Source of the DNA: DASRQK01 sp040392005
Lineage (GTDB): Bacteria; Bacteroidota; Bacteroidia; Sphingobacteriales; Sphingobacteriaceae
Assembly: GCA_040392005.1 (NCBI GenBank)
Contig: JBEBWT010000010.1
Coordinates: 1-62,692 of the forward strand
Length of the DNA: 62,692 bases
Direction: 5' to 3'
This document shows, one piece after another, positions 49,666 to 58,048 of this stretch. The translations under genes were made by a program, and so were the position numbers. The notes below the pieces were generated by a model, which saw only the letters and a program-made list of their open reading frames with translations, had not been told where the DNA came from and made no database searches. Numbering within the stretch: position 1 is the stretch's first letter; every line of letters begins with the position of its first letter.

Positions 49666-49831
49666 TTTAAATTCCCGGACCCCGGGCTAAAACGCTCCTC
49701 TCCAAGCAGGTATTTCAATTATTTTCTATTTTTTTTTATAAAAGTTGTATCTTGCGCCTCATTTTGGAGAAGGACTCTTGGTATGGCCTTTCCGATAGGT
49801 ATTTTTTCAAGTAAACACTTTTAATTACGAT

Positions 49832-51946
49832 ATGGGATTAATGAATTATTTGCGGAACCGGGCAGGGGTAGTGATTGTCTTTTTTATCGGTTTTGCGATC
49901 GTTGCGTTTTTGCTGGGTGACGTGATCAACTATGGTACCCCTTTCTGGGCCAGGCATCAGAACCAGGTTGGTAATATCAATGGGAATGCTATTGATTATA
50001 ATGAATTCAACCAACAGGTGGAACAGACCACGGAGATTTACCGTCAGCAACTGGGCGGCACGCTCAATTCGCAGATGAAAGGCTGGGCAGCCGAGCAGGT
50101 ATGGAGCCAGTTTGTCAATCGTGAATTGCTGGCCGGAGAGATTGAAAAAATCGGTCTGACCATTGGCAAGGCGGAATTGAACGATCTGGTCAATGGCGAT
50201 AATCCGTCTATGCAGATTGTTCAGGCATTTTCCAATCCACAGACCGGACAGTTTGACAAGCAGCAACTGATTTCTTTTGTCAGCCAGGTCGGAACGCTGC
50301 CGGCCAATCACGAAGCGGTGTTCCAATGGAATGCCCTGTTGGAGAATGTGGTCAATGAACAATTGAATTTCAAGTATAATAACCTGATCAACAATAGTGT
50401 TTATGTCACTACGCTGGAAGCAAACGATGAATTTATCCAGCGCAATAAAGCTGCCAATTTTGACTATGTCCTGTTGGATTATGCTTCGATCGCAGATGAA
50501 ACGATCAGTCTGACAGATGCGGATTATAAGGCTTATTATGATCAGCACAGAAAACTTTTTGTCAATCAGGAAGAAACAAGGGATATTGAATTTGTAGAAT
50601 TTGATGCGAGCCCGCTGGCTCAGGATACGGCCCGGGTACTGGAGCAGGTACAAGCGCTGGCCGGACAACTGGCTGAGTCCAAAACAGACTCACTGTTTGC
50701 CGCCGTCAATTCCGACACCAAATATCCATTTATCTATTATAGAAAAGGTGCGCTGAATATGAGCCTGGACACACTGGTGTTTTCCGCTCCGGTCGGGAGT
50801 ACGGTCGGTCCGGTATTGAACAACGGTTCTTTTGAGGTTGCCAAAGTGATCGATTCGAGGATCAGCCCCGATTCGGTAAAGGCCAGCCACATTTTGCTGA
50901 ATCCGGTAACGGAAGGCGGACAGGATCAGGCACAGGCAAAAGCAGATTCGATCAGGACACTGGTCAGGAATGGTGAGAATTTTGCCGCCCTGGCCATTCA
51001 GTTCAGTGTGGACAATGAGAGCAAGATCAATGGCGGTGAACTGGGCACTTTCTCCAGGGGCGTAATGGTTCCGGAGTTTGAGAATGCTGTTTTTGATGCC
51101 AAAAAAGGAGATGTTATCATCGTCAATTCCCGGTTCGGTGTGCATATTGTCAAGGTTGAAAACCAGATAGGTTCTTCCCAGGTGGTCAAACTGGCCATTA
51201 TTGACAAGCAGATCACCAGTGGTAAGGAAACCATTGATGCAGCATACGGCAGGGCAACCAGTTTCTTCAGTGAAATCAAGAACAATGACCTGAAAGGTCT
51301 GGCAGAAGAATATGGCGTGCGGGTACATACTGCGGAGCATGTGAATGCAAGAGCCCTTGTCCTGGAATCGACCATGGTCAAGCGGGAACTGATCCGTTGG
51401 GCTTTCGAGGCCAAAAAAGGAGAAGTTTCCGATAAAATCTATGAGTCTGAAAACAATGACAAATACATGGTGGCGAGGGTGACCGAGATCCGGAAAAAAG
51501 GGCAACTGCCACTGGATGCGGTGAAAGCATCCATCACCAATGAGGTGCTGGAGCTGGTCAAGGCCAACCAATTGGCAGAACGGGCTGGAAAAGTTGTGGC
51601 CGAGGGAGGCAATCTGGCCGCGATCGCCCAGAAATTGAATGCAACTCCGGTAACCGTAGAGAATGTAACGCTGGGCAATCCGGTCATACCCGGAGTGTCG
51701 ATGGAACATGCTGTCATCGGGTCTGTCTTTGGGCTTGATCTCCATCAGGTATCCAAGCCCATCAAAGGCAAGCAGGGAGTATATGTGGTCGAGGTGCATG
51801 GATTTGTGAATCCGGAGACCCCTTCAGACCTGAGTGCCCAGAAAAGGCAGATGGCTCAGGCGCAAATGCAGCGCAACTGGTCTTTGGTCTTCCGTGCATT
51901 GCAGGATAATGCCGATATCACTGACAACAGGGCAAGATTCTTTTGA
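49832..51946 (+). CDS. ppiD: PpiD-like periplasmic peptidyl-prolyl isomerase/chaperone
   Basis: A 704-residue protein anchored by one N-terminal helix (residues ~11-32), with a SurA-type chaperone region (residues ~40-230) and a parvulin PPIase domain near residues 345-445 (SHILLNPVTEGG ... FAALAIQFSVDNESKINGGELGTF), followed by a second, probably inactive parvulin-like part and a C-terminal helix region. It assists folding of proteins crossing the periplasm towards the outer membrane, fitting with TamL and LptC in this window. Length is typical for Bacteroidota PpiD. Confidence 0.93.
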   Translation: MGLMNYLRNRAGVVIVFFIGFAIVAFLLGDVINYGTPFWARHQNQVGNINGNAIDYNEFNQQVEQTTEIYRQQLGGTLNSQMKGWAAEQVWSQFVNRELLAGEIEKIGLTIGKAELNDLVNGDNPSMQIVQAFSNPQTGQFDKQQLISFVSQVGTLPANHEAVFQWNALLENVVNEQLNFKYNNLINNSVYVTTLEANDEFIQRNKAANFDYVLLDYASIADETISLTDADYKAYYDQHRKLFVNQEETRDIEFVEFDASPLAQDTARVLEQVQALAGQLAESKTDSLFAAVNSDTKYPFIYYRKGALNMSLDTLVFSAPVGSTVGPVLNNGSFEVAKVIDSRISPDSVKASHILLNPVTEGGQDQAQAKADSIRTLVRNGENFAALAIQFSVDNESKINGGELGTFSRGVMVPEFENAVFDAKKGDVIIVNSRFGVHIVKVENQIGSSQVVKLAIIDKQITSGKETIDAAYGRATSFFSEIKNNDLKGLAEEYGVRVHTAEHVNARALVLESTMVKRELIRWAFEAKKGEVSDKIYESENNDKYMVARVTEIRKKGQLPLDAVKASITNEVLELVKANQLAERAGKVVAEGGNLAAIAQKLNATPVTVENVTLGNPVIPGVSMEHAVIGSVFGLDLHQVSKPIKGKQGVYVVEVHGFVNPETPSDLSAQKRQMAQAQMQRNWSLVFRALQDNADITDNRARFF

Positions 51947-51997
51947 TAGTGAATGGCGGGCGCATGCTGTACCGTCAGGGATAAACTTATTTTTTTG

Positions 51998-52005
51998 TAA
52001 CTTTG
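51998..52005 (+). promoter_or_regulatory. -7 box of the DUF2480 gene
   Basis: TAACTTTG, perfect TAnnTTTG. The expected start point (about 52010-52013) falls inside the left arm of the terminator hairpin that follows, so messages from this promoter would carry only a shortened stem. Confidence 0.5.
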
Positions 52006-52006
52006 T

Positions 52007-52045
52007 AACCGGATAAACTGCTCAAGGTTTATCCGGTTTTTTATT
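52007..52045 (+). terminator. Intrinsic terminator after ppiD
   Basis: AACCGGATAAAC (52007-52018) pairs perfectly with GTTTATCCGGTT (52027-52038), loop TGCTCAAG, followed by TTTTATT. It stops ppiD transcription directly before the DUF2480 start codon at 52049. Confidence 0.85.
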
Positions 52046-52048
52046 AAG

Positions 52049-52564
52049 ATGGAAATACAGGAAAAGATAGTCAATAAAGTAGCGCAAAGTGGATTGGTCA
52101 CCTTCGACCTGGCCAGTATTTATCCCGTCGGGACAAGAATGGTCTATGATATCAGGGACAATCTGTTCCAGGGGTTGATACTGAGAGAGAAGGATTTCAG
52201 GGAATTTGTGAAAAATCACGACTGGTCCACTTATCAGGATGCTTTTGTGGCGATCACCTGCACTGCGGATGCGATCGTACCTACCTGGGCCTATATGTTA
52301 TTGGCCAATAGTTTGCAGCCCTATGCAAAGGAGGTGGTTTTTGGAGATCTGGAAGTGCTGGAAACCCTGTTGTTTGAGCGGGCTCTCGCCGGGCTGGATA
52401 TGACACAATTTACAGACGAGCGGGTGGTCGTCAAAGGTTGCGGCGACTTGCCTGTCCCCGAATCAGCCTTTGTCAAATTCACCTTCGAGCTGAGTAAAGT
52501 GGCCAAAAGTATTATGTACGGAGAACCCTGCTCTACGGTTCCCGTATTCAAACGCAAGAATTAA
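52049..52564 (+). CDS. DUF2480-family protein
   Basis: A 171-residue cytoplasmic protein matching the Bacteroidota family DUF2480 as I recall it: SGLVTFDLASIYPVGTRMVY, LREKDFREFVKNHDW, then VAITCTADAIVPTWAYML and the CGDLPVPESAFVKFTFEL ending with conserved cysteines (CT, CG, CS). The cysteine pattern might bind a metal, but no activity has been assigned that I know of. Its start codon lies four bases past the T-run of the preceding terminator. DUF3108 and DUF3109 genes follow. Confidence 0.88.
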   Translation: MEIQEKIVNKVAQSGLVTFDLASIYPVGTRMVYDIRDNLFQGLILREKDFREFVKNHDWSTYQDAFVAITCTADAIVPTWAYMLLANSLQPYAKEVVFGDLEVLETLLFERALAGLDMTQFTDERVVVKGCGDLPVPESAFVKFTFELSKVAKSIMYGEPCSTVPVFKRKN

Positions 52565-52657
52565 ACCTTCTCCCGGCACCGGGGTCAAAACGGCACCTTA
52601 TTTGTTTTGATACCTTTAGGATTTTAGAAAATGCGCTTATAGTCGAACACCGGAAAC

Positions 52658-53479
52658 ATGATACAAAAAAGTAGTTTAAGTTTTTCCAGAGGGCAATGGT
52701 CCGCAGTAATGGCACTGATTGTTGCCTTTTTCAGTGTCAATGTCCTGATGGCCCAGACCCTTCCTTTCAAGAAGGAATCTTCTTTTCAGGCAGGAGAAGA
52801 ACTAAAATATAAACTTAAATATGGTTTTATTTCTGCGGCAGAGGGGATCCTGAGCGTGAAGGATTCGGAACTGCAATTCAGCTCTCCGCATTCCTTTCAT
52901 TTGACGGCCATTGGCAAGACATCCAACGCATTTAGTCTGCTGTTTCCGGTGGACAACCGCTACAACTCTTATATTGATTCAAAAACTTTTTTGCCCTACT
53001 TCTATACCGAAAATATCAGGGAAGGCAAGTACAGAAGGACAGATGTGGTACGCTTTGACCACCGGAACCGTAAAGTCTCCGGGAATAAAGGGGAGTTCAC
53101 GAGTAATGGCGCACAGACTTTTGACCTACTGTCTGCCTATTACTTTGCCCGAAATCTGGACCTGACGAATGTAAAGCCGGGTCAGTCCTTCAAACTCACT
53201 TATTTTCTCAACGATGAGATCGCTACACTTGGGATAGAATATATCGGTGTGGAGACCGTTGAAACCGCGCTTGGAACATTGGAATGCCTGAAATTCAGTC
53301 CCGAACTGAAGCCGGGCAGGATTTTTAAAAAAGATAGCCGAATGTATCTTTGGGTGACCAATGACGGCAACCGGATTCCGGTGCGGGCGAATGTGGAGAT
53401 TCTGGTGGGTACCGTATCGCTCGAACTGACCGCTGCGAGCGGGTTAAAGTATCCTTTGGGTAAAAAAATAGCACCATGA
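52658..53479 (+). CDS. DUF3108-family periplasmic protein
   Basis: A 273-residue protein with a signal peptide (hydrophobic residues ~14-30, cut near LMAQ). The conserved opening FQAGEELKYKLKYGFISAAEG and the later FDLLSAYYFARNLDL are characteristic of DUF3108, a beta-rich envelope family with unknown activity that Bacteroidota keep next to DUF2480/DUF3109 genes. It overlaps the next gene by four bases (ATGA), so the two are translationally coupled. Confidence 0.88.
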   Translation: MIQKSSLSFSRGQWSAVMALIVAFFSVNVLMAQTLPFKKESSFQAGEELKYKLKYGFISAAEGILSVKDSELQFSSPHSFHLTAIGKTSNAFSLLFPVDNRYNSYIDSKTFLPYFYTENIREGKYRRTDVVRFDHRNRKVSGNKGEFTSNGAQTFDLLSAYYFARNLDLTNVKPGQSFKLTYFLNDEIATLGIEYIGVETVETALGTLECLKFSPELKPGRIFKKDSRMYLWVTNDGNRIPVRANVEILVGTVSLELTAASGLKYPLGKKIAP

Positions 53480-54045
53480 TCGAAGTAGGGCATGTATTGG
53501 TCAGTGAAGAACTGATCCGGGAAGAATTTGTCTGCAATCTGTCCAAATGCAAGGGGGCCTGTTGCGTGGAGGGGGATGCAGGAGCACCGCTGGAGCAGCA
53601 TGAGAAGGCAGTTTTGGAAGAAATTTATCCGTCTGTCATGCCCTATATGACCGAAAAGGGTATTGCTACTATTGAGGAATCCGGCACCTCGGTCATCGAT
53701 CCGGACGGAGATCTCACTACCCCTTGTGTCGGCGGAAATAAGGAGTGTGCCTATGTCACCTGGGAGGGCGGTATTACCAAATGTGCCATTGAGAAAGCCT
53801 TTGAAGACGGAGCTGTGCAATGGCGGAAACCTCTGTCCTGCCATCTCTACCCGATCCGCATCACTACTTATCCCGGTTTCGATATGTTGCACTACGATCG
53901 CTGGCATATCTGCCATGCGGCCTGTTCCCTGGGCCGCGAATTGAAAGTGCCTGTCTATCAATTTCTCAAAACACCGCTCATTCGCAAATATGGGGCGGAA
54001 TGGTATGCAGAGCTGGAAAAAATAGCGGCTGAATTTAACGGCTAA
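53476..54045 (+). CDS. DUF3109-family cysteine-rich protein
   Basis: A 189-residue cytoplasmic protein of family DUF3109, related to YkgJ-type CxxxCxxCC metal-binding proteins. Cysteines occur in VCNLSKCKGACC near the start (C-x5-C-x3-CC), then CVGGNKECAYV, KCAIE, SCHLYPIRI and ICHAACSLG, a layout suited to iron-sulfur or zinc binding. No reaction is known. It is coupled to the DUF3108 gene; a prenyl-synthetase gene follows after 61 bp. Confidence 0.88.
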   Translation: MIEVGHVLVSEELIREEFVCNLSKCKGACCVEGDAGAPLEQHEKAVLEEIYPSVMPYMTEKGIATIEESGTSVIDPDGDLTTPCVGGNKECAYVTWEGGITKCAIEKAFEDGAVQWRKPLSCHLYPIRITTYPGFDMLHYDRWHICHAACSLGRELKVPVYQFLKTPLIRKYGAEWYAELEKIAAEFNG

Positions 54046-54106
54046 TGAAATTATCTTAGTATCTTTCGCTCAAAATTTGAAACAGGTCAAAAAGGGCCCT
54101 TGATAC

Positions 54107-55081
54107 ATGCTCAGACTGAACGATATACAAAAGCCGATTTCCAGGGAACTCGAAATTTTTGAAGACAAGTTTAAAGAATCCATGAAAAGTTCGGTCCCTT
54201 TGCTGGACCGGATCACGCACTATATTGTCAAGCGCAAGGGCAAGCAGATGCGTCCCATGTTTGTCTTTTTTGCAGCGGGTCTCTGTGGCGGTGGTATTTC
54301 CGAAGGGTCATACCGCGGTGCGGCCCTGGTCGAGTTGCTGCATACAGCTACCCTGGTCCACGATGATGTGGTGGACAATGCCAATCAGCGCCGGGGTTTT
54401 TTTTCGGTCAATGCGCTATGGAAAAACAAGATTGCGGTATTGGTTGGTGACTTCTTACTGGCCAAAGGCATGTCCCTATCGGTAGAAAACAATGATTTTG
54501 CGCTTTTGCGTATTGTCAGCCAAGCGGTGCAGCAGATTATCGAGGGGGAGTTGCTACAACTTGAAAAAGCCCGCAGGTTGGATATCAATGAGGAAGTTTA
54601 TTTTGAAGTGATCCGGCAGAAAACGGCCTCACTCATCGCTTCCTGCTGCGCCTGCGGAGCCGCTTCGGTGGATGCTGCCCCGGATACCATTGCCAAAATG
54701 CATCTTTTCGGAGAGAAGGTGGGGATTGCCTTCCAGATCAAGGACGATCTGTTTGATTTTGGGACCGATGATGTCGGCAAGCCACTGGGCAATGATATTA
54801 AAGAGAAAAAAATGACCCTTCCCCTTATTTATGCATTGAATCATGCGACCAGGAAGGAAAGACATCACATGATCAATCTGGTCAAAATCCATCATGAGGA
54901 TAAGGAAAAGGTGGCGGAGGTGATACAGTTTGTCCGTGCAAGCGGGGGGCTGGAGTATGCGCAGGAGAAGATGATGGAATATCAGCAGCAGGCTTTTGAT
55001 ATACTTTATGCATTTCCGGACAATGTCTATCGGCAGGGGCTGGAACAATTGGTACGATTTACAACAGAACGAAAGAAATAA
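54107..55081 (+). CDS. Polyprenyl diphosphate synthase
   Basis: A 324-residue all-helical trans-isoprenyl synthase that builds the side chain of respiratory quinones. First aspartate-rich motif LVHDDVVDNANQRRG near residue 84, second motif FQIKDDLFDFGTDDVGK near residue 210. The residue pattern before the first motif (AALVELLHTATL) suggests a medium-to-long product such as C30-C40, fitting menaquinone in this phylum. It is followed by terC after four bases, so they are co-transcribed. Confidence 0.93.
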   Translation: MLRLNDIQKPISRELEIFEDKFKESMKSSVPLLDRITHYIVKRKGKQMRPMFVFFAAGLCGGGISEGSYRGAALVELLHTATLVHDDVVDNANQRRGFFSVNALWKNKIAVLVGDFLLAKGMSLSVENNDFALLRIVSQAVQQIIEGELLQLEKARRLDINEEVYFEVIRQKTASLIASCCACGAASVDAAPDTIAKMHLFGEKVGIAFQIKDDLFDFGTDDVGKPLGNDIKEKKMTLPLIYALNHATRKERHHMINLVKIHHEDKEKVAEVIQFVRASGGLEYAQEKMMEYQQQAFDILYAFPDNVYRQGLEQLVRFTTERKK

Positions 55082-55085
55082 TAAT

Positions 55086-56141
55086 ATGAGTCACGAGGTA
55101 CTATTTTTTGGAGGGTTTATACTTTTTATTATCCTGATGCTGGCCATTGACCTGGGTTTGTTCAGCAAGAGCAACAAGGCGGTCAGCCTCAAACAGGCGG
55201 CGATCATGAGTGCGGTATGGGTCAGTTTTGCGCTGATATTTTATGTGATACTGCGGATCTGGGGGCATGAGCTGCACAACATACATGATTTTGATCAACT
55301 GAGGCTGATCACCGAGAGGCATCTGCATAATATCAATATTATCCCGGGGGATCTGGCCGCCAGCATCGATCTGTACAAGCAGAATCTGGCGTTGGAATAC
55401 ATCACGGGCTATGTGGTGGAATACGCCCTGTCTGTCGATAATATCTTTGTGATGGTACTTGTTTTCAGCTCTTTCGGTGTAAATCCACAGTATTATCACA
55501 AAGTCCTGGTCTGGGGAATTATCGGAGCAGTTGTATTACGTTTCCTGTTTATCTTTATCGGGGCGGCCCTAATCAGTAAGTTTGGCTGGATCCTGTATGT
55601 GTTTGGATTCTTCCTGGTTTATACAGGTTTTATGATGTTTATCAACCGCAATCAGGAAGAGGAGATCGACCCCAAAAACCACCGGGTGGTCCGGTTTGCT
55701 TCCAAGTACTTCTCCGTTTATCCGGATTTTGTAGGGGGGCAATTTTTCCACAAAGAAAATGCGAAGAAATACATTACCCCATTGTTTCTGGTCCTGCTGG
55801 TGATCGAGTTTACGGACGTCATTTTTGCCGTGGATTCCATCCCTGCTATTTTTGCAGTGACCAAAGACCCGTACATTGTGTTTTTCTCCAATATTTTTGC
55901 GATTCTGGGGCTGCGTTCCATGTTTTTCCTGCTGGTCAATATTATCCACAAGTTCCATTACCTCAAAACCGGCCTGTCCTTTTTGCTGGTCTTTATCGGG
56001 GCGAAGATGCTGCTGCACGACTGGCTGCATGACTGGGGATTTACAACCAGCCATTCCCTGATCATTATCCTGGGGATCCTGGCATTGAGTATTGTGGCTT
56101 CTCTGGTGTTTCCGAAGAAAGAGGAGCCGGCCATTAAATAG
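55086..56141 (+). CDS. TerC-family membrane protein
   Basis: A 351-residue polytopic inner-membrane protein with about nine helices. Family hallmarks: the acidic membrane residues in VEYALSVDNIFVMVLVF and VIEFTDVIFAVDSIPA. Members (TerC, Alx, MeeY/MeeF) export manganese, some loading exoenzymes; older names link them to tellurite resistance. The frame is open to 54996, inside the prenyl-synthase gene, but the ATG at 55086 begins the first helix and is clearly the start. Confidence 0.93.
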   Translation: MSHEVLFFGGFILFIILMLAIDLGLFSKSNKAVSLKQAAIMSAVWVSFALIFYVILRIWGHELHNIHDFDQLRLITERHLHNINIIPGDLAASIDLYKQNLALEYITGYVVEYALSVDNIFVMVLVFSSFGVNPQYYHKVLVWGIIGAVVLRFLFIFIGAALISKFGWILYVFGFFLVYTGFMMFINRNQEEEIDPKNHRVVRFASKYFSVYPDFVGGQFFHKENAKKYITPLFLVLLVIEFTDVIFAVDSIPAIFAVTKDPYIVFFSNIFAILGLRSMFFLLVNIIHKFHYLKTGLSFLLVFIGAKMLLHDWLHDWGFTTSHSLIIILGILALSIVASLVFPKKEEPAIK

Positions 56142-56180
56142 AGAGGGCGGACCATTCAGTAATTTTAGGTATATAAATTT

Positions 56181-57662
56181 ATGATTATGAAAAAATTCAG
56201 GTTGCTTGTTTTCCTTCCCTTTTTTCTGCTGTCCGGCCAGCTACCCTCTGACCGGCAACTGTCGGAGCCCGCTCTGCTGGAAGTTTTTCAACGTATTGAT
56301 CAGGAGGTAAGCGCACATTCGGAGGCTTATTTCCGTCTGGGTGAATCCATTAACCGGATCGGCCACCGCCTGACCGGATCGGAGAATGGTGCAAAAGCCG
56401 AGCAGTATGCTTATGATCTTCTGAAATCATACGGTTTTTCGGATGTGCGGTTTCAGCCTTTTGAGATGAATGGCTGGATTCGTGAGGAAATGCAATTGAA
56501 TATTCGCACCGCTGCTGGTGGACTTTCTGCGGTAAAAGCAGTGGCTTTGGCCCTGACCCCAGCCCGGGCGGATCTGGATGGCGTATTGGTGGATATGGGA
56601 AATGGCCTGGAAGCGGATTACCTGGCAGCTCCCGAAAAAGCAAAAGGCAAGATTGTGCTGGCTGCGCTGAATATCCTACCGGGTAGTCCGGATGGAACCC
56701 GGAATATACACCGGTCGGCCAAAGTCACACTGGCTATTGAATATGGTGCAAAAGGGATTATTCTGTTCAATAGTGTCACCGGAGGCACCCTGCTGACCGG
56801 TACAGCCTCTATTGATGGCACTTTATTGCCAGTGCCGGCGATTGCCATCGGGCTGGAAGACGGAATGGCCCTTAAAGAACAAGTGGCGGCGCAGGAGGTT
56901 TCTGCGCAGATCCGGATGCGGAACAAGACTGGCCGATTTACTGCCCGGAATGTGATCGTCCGGATTGAAGGATCCGAATGGCCGGAGGAGACCATTGTAG
57001 TCGGGGGACACCTGGATAGCTGGGATCTTTCTCCCGGAGCCGTGGACAATGGACTGGGGTCTTTTTCAGTGATCGATATGGCCCGGACCTTTATCAGTCT
57101 GGGATTGAAACCAAAACGCTCGGTTGAATTTGTGCTGTTTATGGGGGAAGAACAGGGGCTTTTGGGTTCCAAGGCCTATGTGCGTCATGCGGCTGAAACA
57201 GGTGCGCTGGACCGCATTCGCTTTATGCTCAACTTTGACATGACCAATGATCCCAAGTTTTTTACGGCCACGCTGGAGGGTAGCCGCCCCCTGTTTGAAA
57301 GCATCAGTAAAACGGTCATGCAGGTGGACACCAGTTTCCAGAACCGTTTTTCGGCCCGTGCGGGCTTGTACAGTGACCACCAACCCTTTATGTTGCAGGG
57401 CATCCCGACCGGGGGCGCAGGAGGAGGCCGCCTGAGCCGGGAAGCACTCAACTGTTATCATGCTGACTGCGATGTATTCAGCCTGGTCAATGATCAGGAA
57501 ATGCGCAATACAGTCCGTTTCGGAGCCATGCTGGCCTACGGACTAGCCGAGGCAACCAGCATTCCGGTCACCCGGCTCAGTGATCAGGCCATCAAACAAC
57601 TGATGCTTGACAACAACCTGGAAGAATCCCTGCGGATCGGTGGCGACTGGCGCTGGGATTAA
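56181..57662 (+). CDS. Secreted M28-family metallopeptidase
   Basis: A 493-residue aminopeptidase-like protein with a signal peptide. A PA-domain-like insertion covers residues ~130-240; the M28 catalytic core shows zinc ligands GGHLDSWDLSPGAVDNG (His, Asp), the catalytic Glu in MGEEQGLLGS, LNFDMTND (Asp) and a terminal ligand in NCYHADCDVFSLV (His). Probable role: trimming peptides in the periplasm or outside the cell. An alternative start two codons on (56187) is equally possible. It is followed by a bidirectional hairpin and a convergent GNAT gene. Confidence 0.92.
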   Translation: MIMKKFRLLVFLPFFLLSGQLPSDRQLSEPALLEVFQRIDQEVSAHSEAYFRLGESINRIGHRLTGSENGAKAEQYAYDLLKSYGFSDVRFQPFEMNGWIREEMQLNIRTAAGGLSAVKAVALALTPARADLDGVLVDMGNGLEADYLAAPEKAKGKIVLAALNILPGSPDGTRNIHRSAKVTLAIEYGAKGIILFNSVTGGTLLTGTASIDGTLLPVPAIAIGLEDGMALKEQVAAQEVSAQIRMRNKTGRFTARNVIVRIEGSEWPEETIVVGGHLDSWDLSPGAVDNGLGSFSVIDMARTFISLGLKPKRSVEFVLFMGEEQGLLGSKAYVRHAAETGALDRIRFMLNFDMTNDPKFFTATLEGSRPLFESISKTVMQVDTSFQNRFSARAGLYSDHQPFMLQGIPTGGAGGGRLSREALNCYHADCDVFSLVNDQEMRNTVRFGAMLAYGLAEATSIPVTRLSDQAIKQLMLDNNLEESLRIGGDWRWD

Positions 57663-57664
57663 AC

Positions 57665-57699
57665 CCAGATTCCGTATAGAAGGATAATACGGAATCTGG
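57665..57699. terminator. Symmetrical hairpin between convergent genes
   Basis: CCAGATTCCGTAT (57665-57677) pairs perfectly with ATACGGAATCTGG (57687-57699), loop AGAAGGATA. It directly follows the M28 stop codon and precedes the GNAT stop on the other strand, so it may end both transcripts. The CGGAATCTGG word is the one in the dispersed repeat at 4095 and 49639. Confidence 0.65.
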
Positions 57700-57704
57700 A
57701 TTAA

Positions 57705-57983
57705 TTACAACACGTCCTGTATCTCTTTTACCCGCTGGAATACGCTTTTGGCAAACGGGCACAGGGGGATGATACTGACCTTTTTCTCGCGGGCATAATC
57801 CACGGCCGCCAGCACCAGACTTTTGCCTACTCCGCGACCTGAAAATTTGGGATCCGCTTCGGTGTGGTCAATAATAAAACGATCTTCTCCTGCCCAGGAA
57901 TAGGTCATCAGGCCAGCCTGTTCTCCATCCAGAAAGGCAGTAAACTGGCCTTTATGGCCATTTTCGGTTCTTGTGATCTCCAT
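57705..57983 (-). CDS. Small GNAT-family N-acetyltransferase (YjdJ/NATD1-like)
   Basis: A 92-residue single-domain protein of the short GNAT group. The acetyl-CoA loop appears in DPKFSGRGVGKSLVLAAVDYA (R-G-V-G-K), followed by KVSIIPLCPFAKSVFQRV, the ending typical of YjdJ/NATD1 proteins, whose substrate is unknown. It follows the prolyl oligopeptidase gene at 65 bp on the same strand and may be co-transcribed. Confidence 0.9.
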   Translation of the reverse strand: MEITRTENGHKGQFTAFLDGEQAGLMTYSWAGEDRFIIDHTEADPKFSGRGVGKSLVLAAVDYAREKKVSIIPLCPFAKSVFQRVKEIQDVL

Positions 57984-58048
57984 AATATTCTATTTTTAAA
58001 TTTTCTTCGGATGAGTGAAGCCGGAAAAGTAGATCGGTAACCCCGATT

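Noticed and set aside
50690..51799. A 369-codon minus-strand frame antisense to the PpiD-like gene
   Set aside because: Shadow of a clearly coding plus-strand gene; composition is that of a mirror frame.
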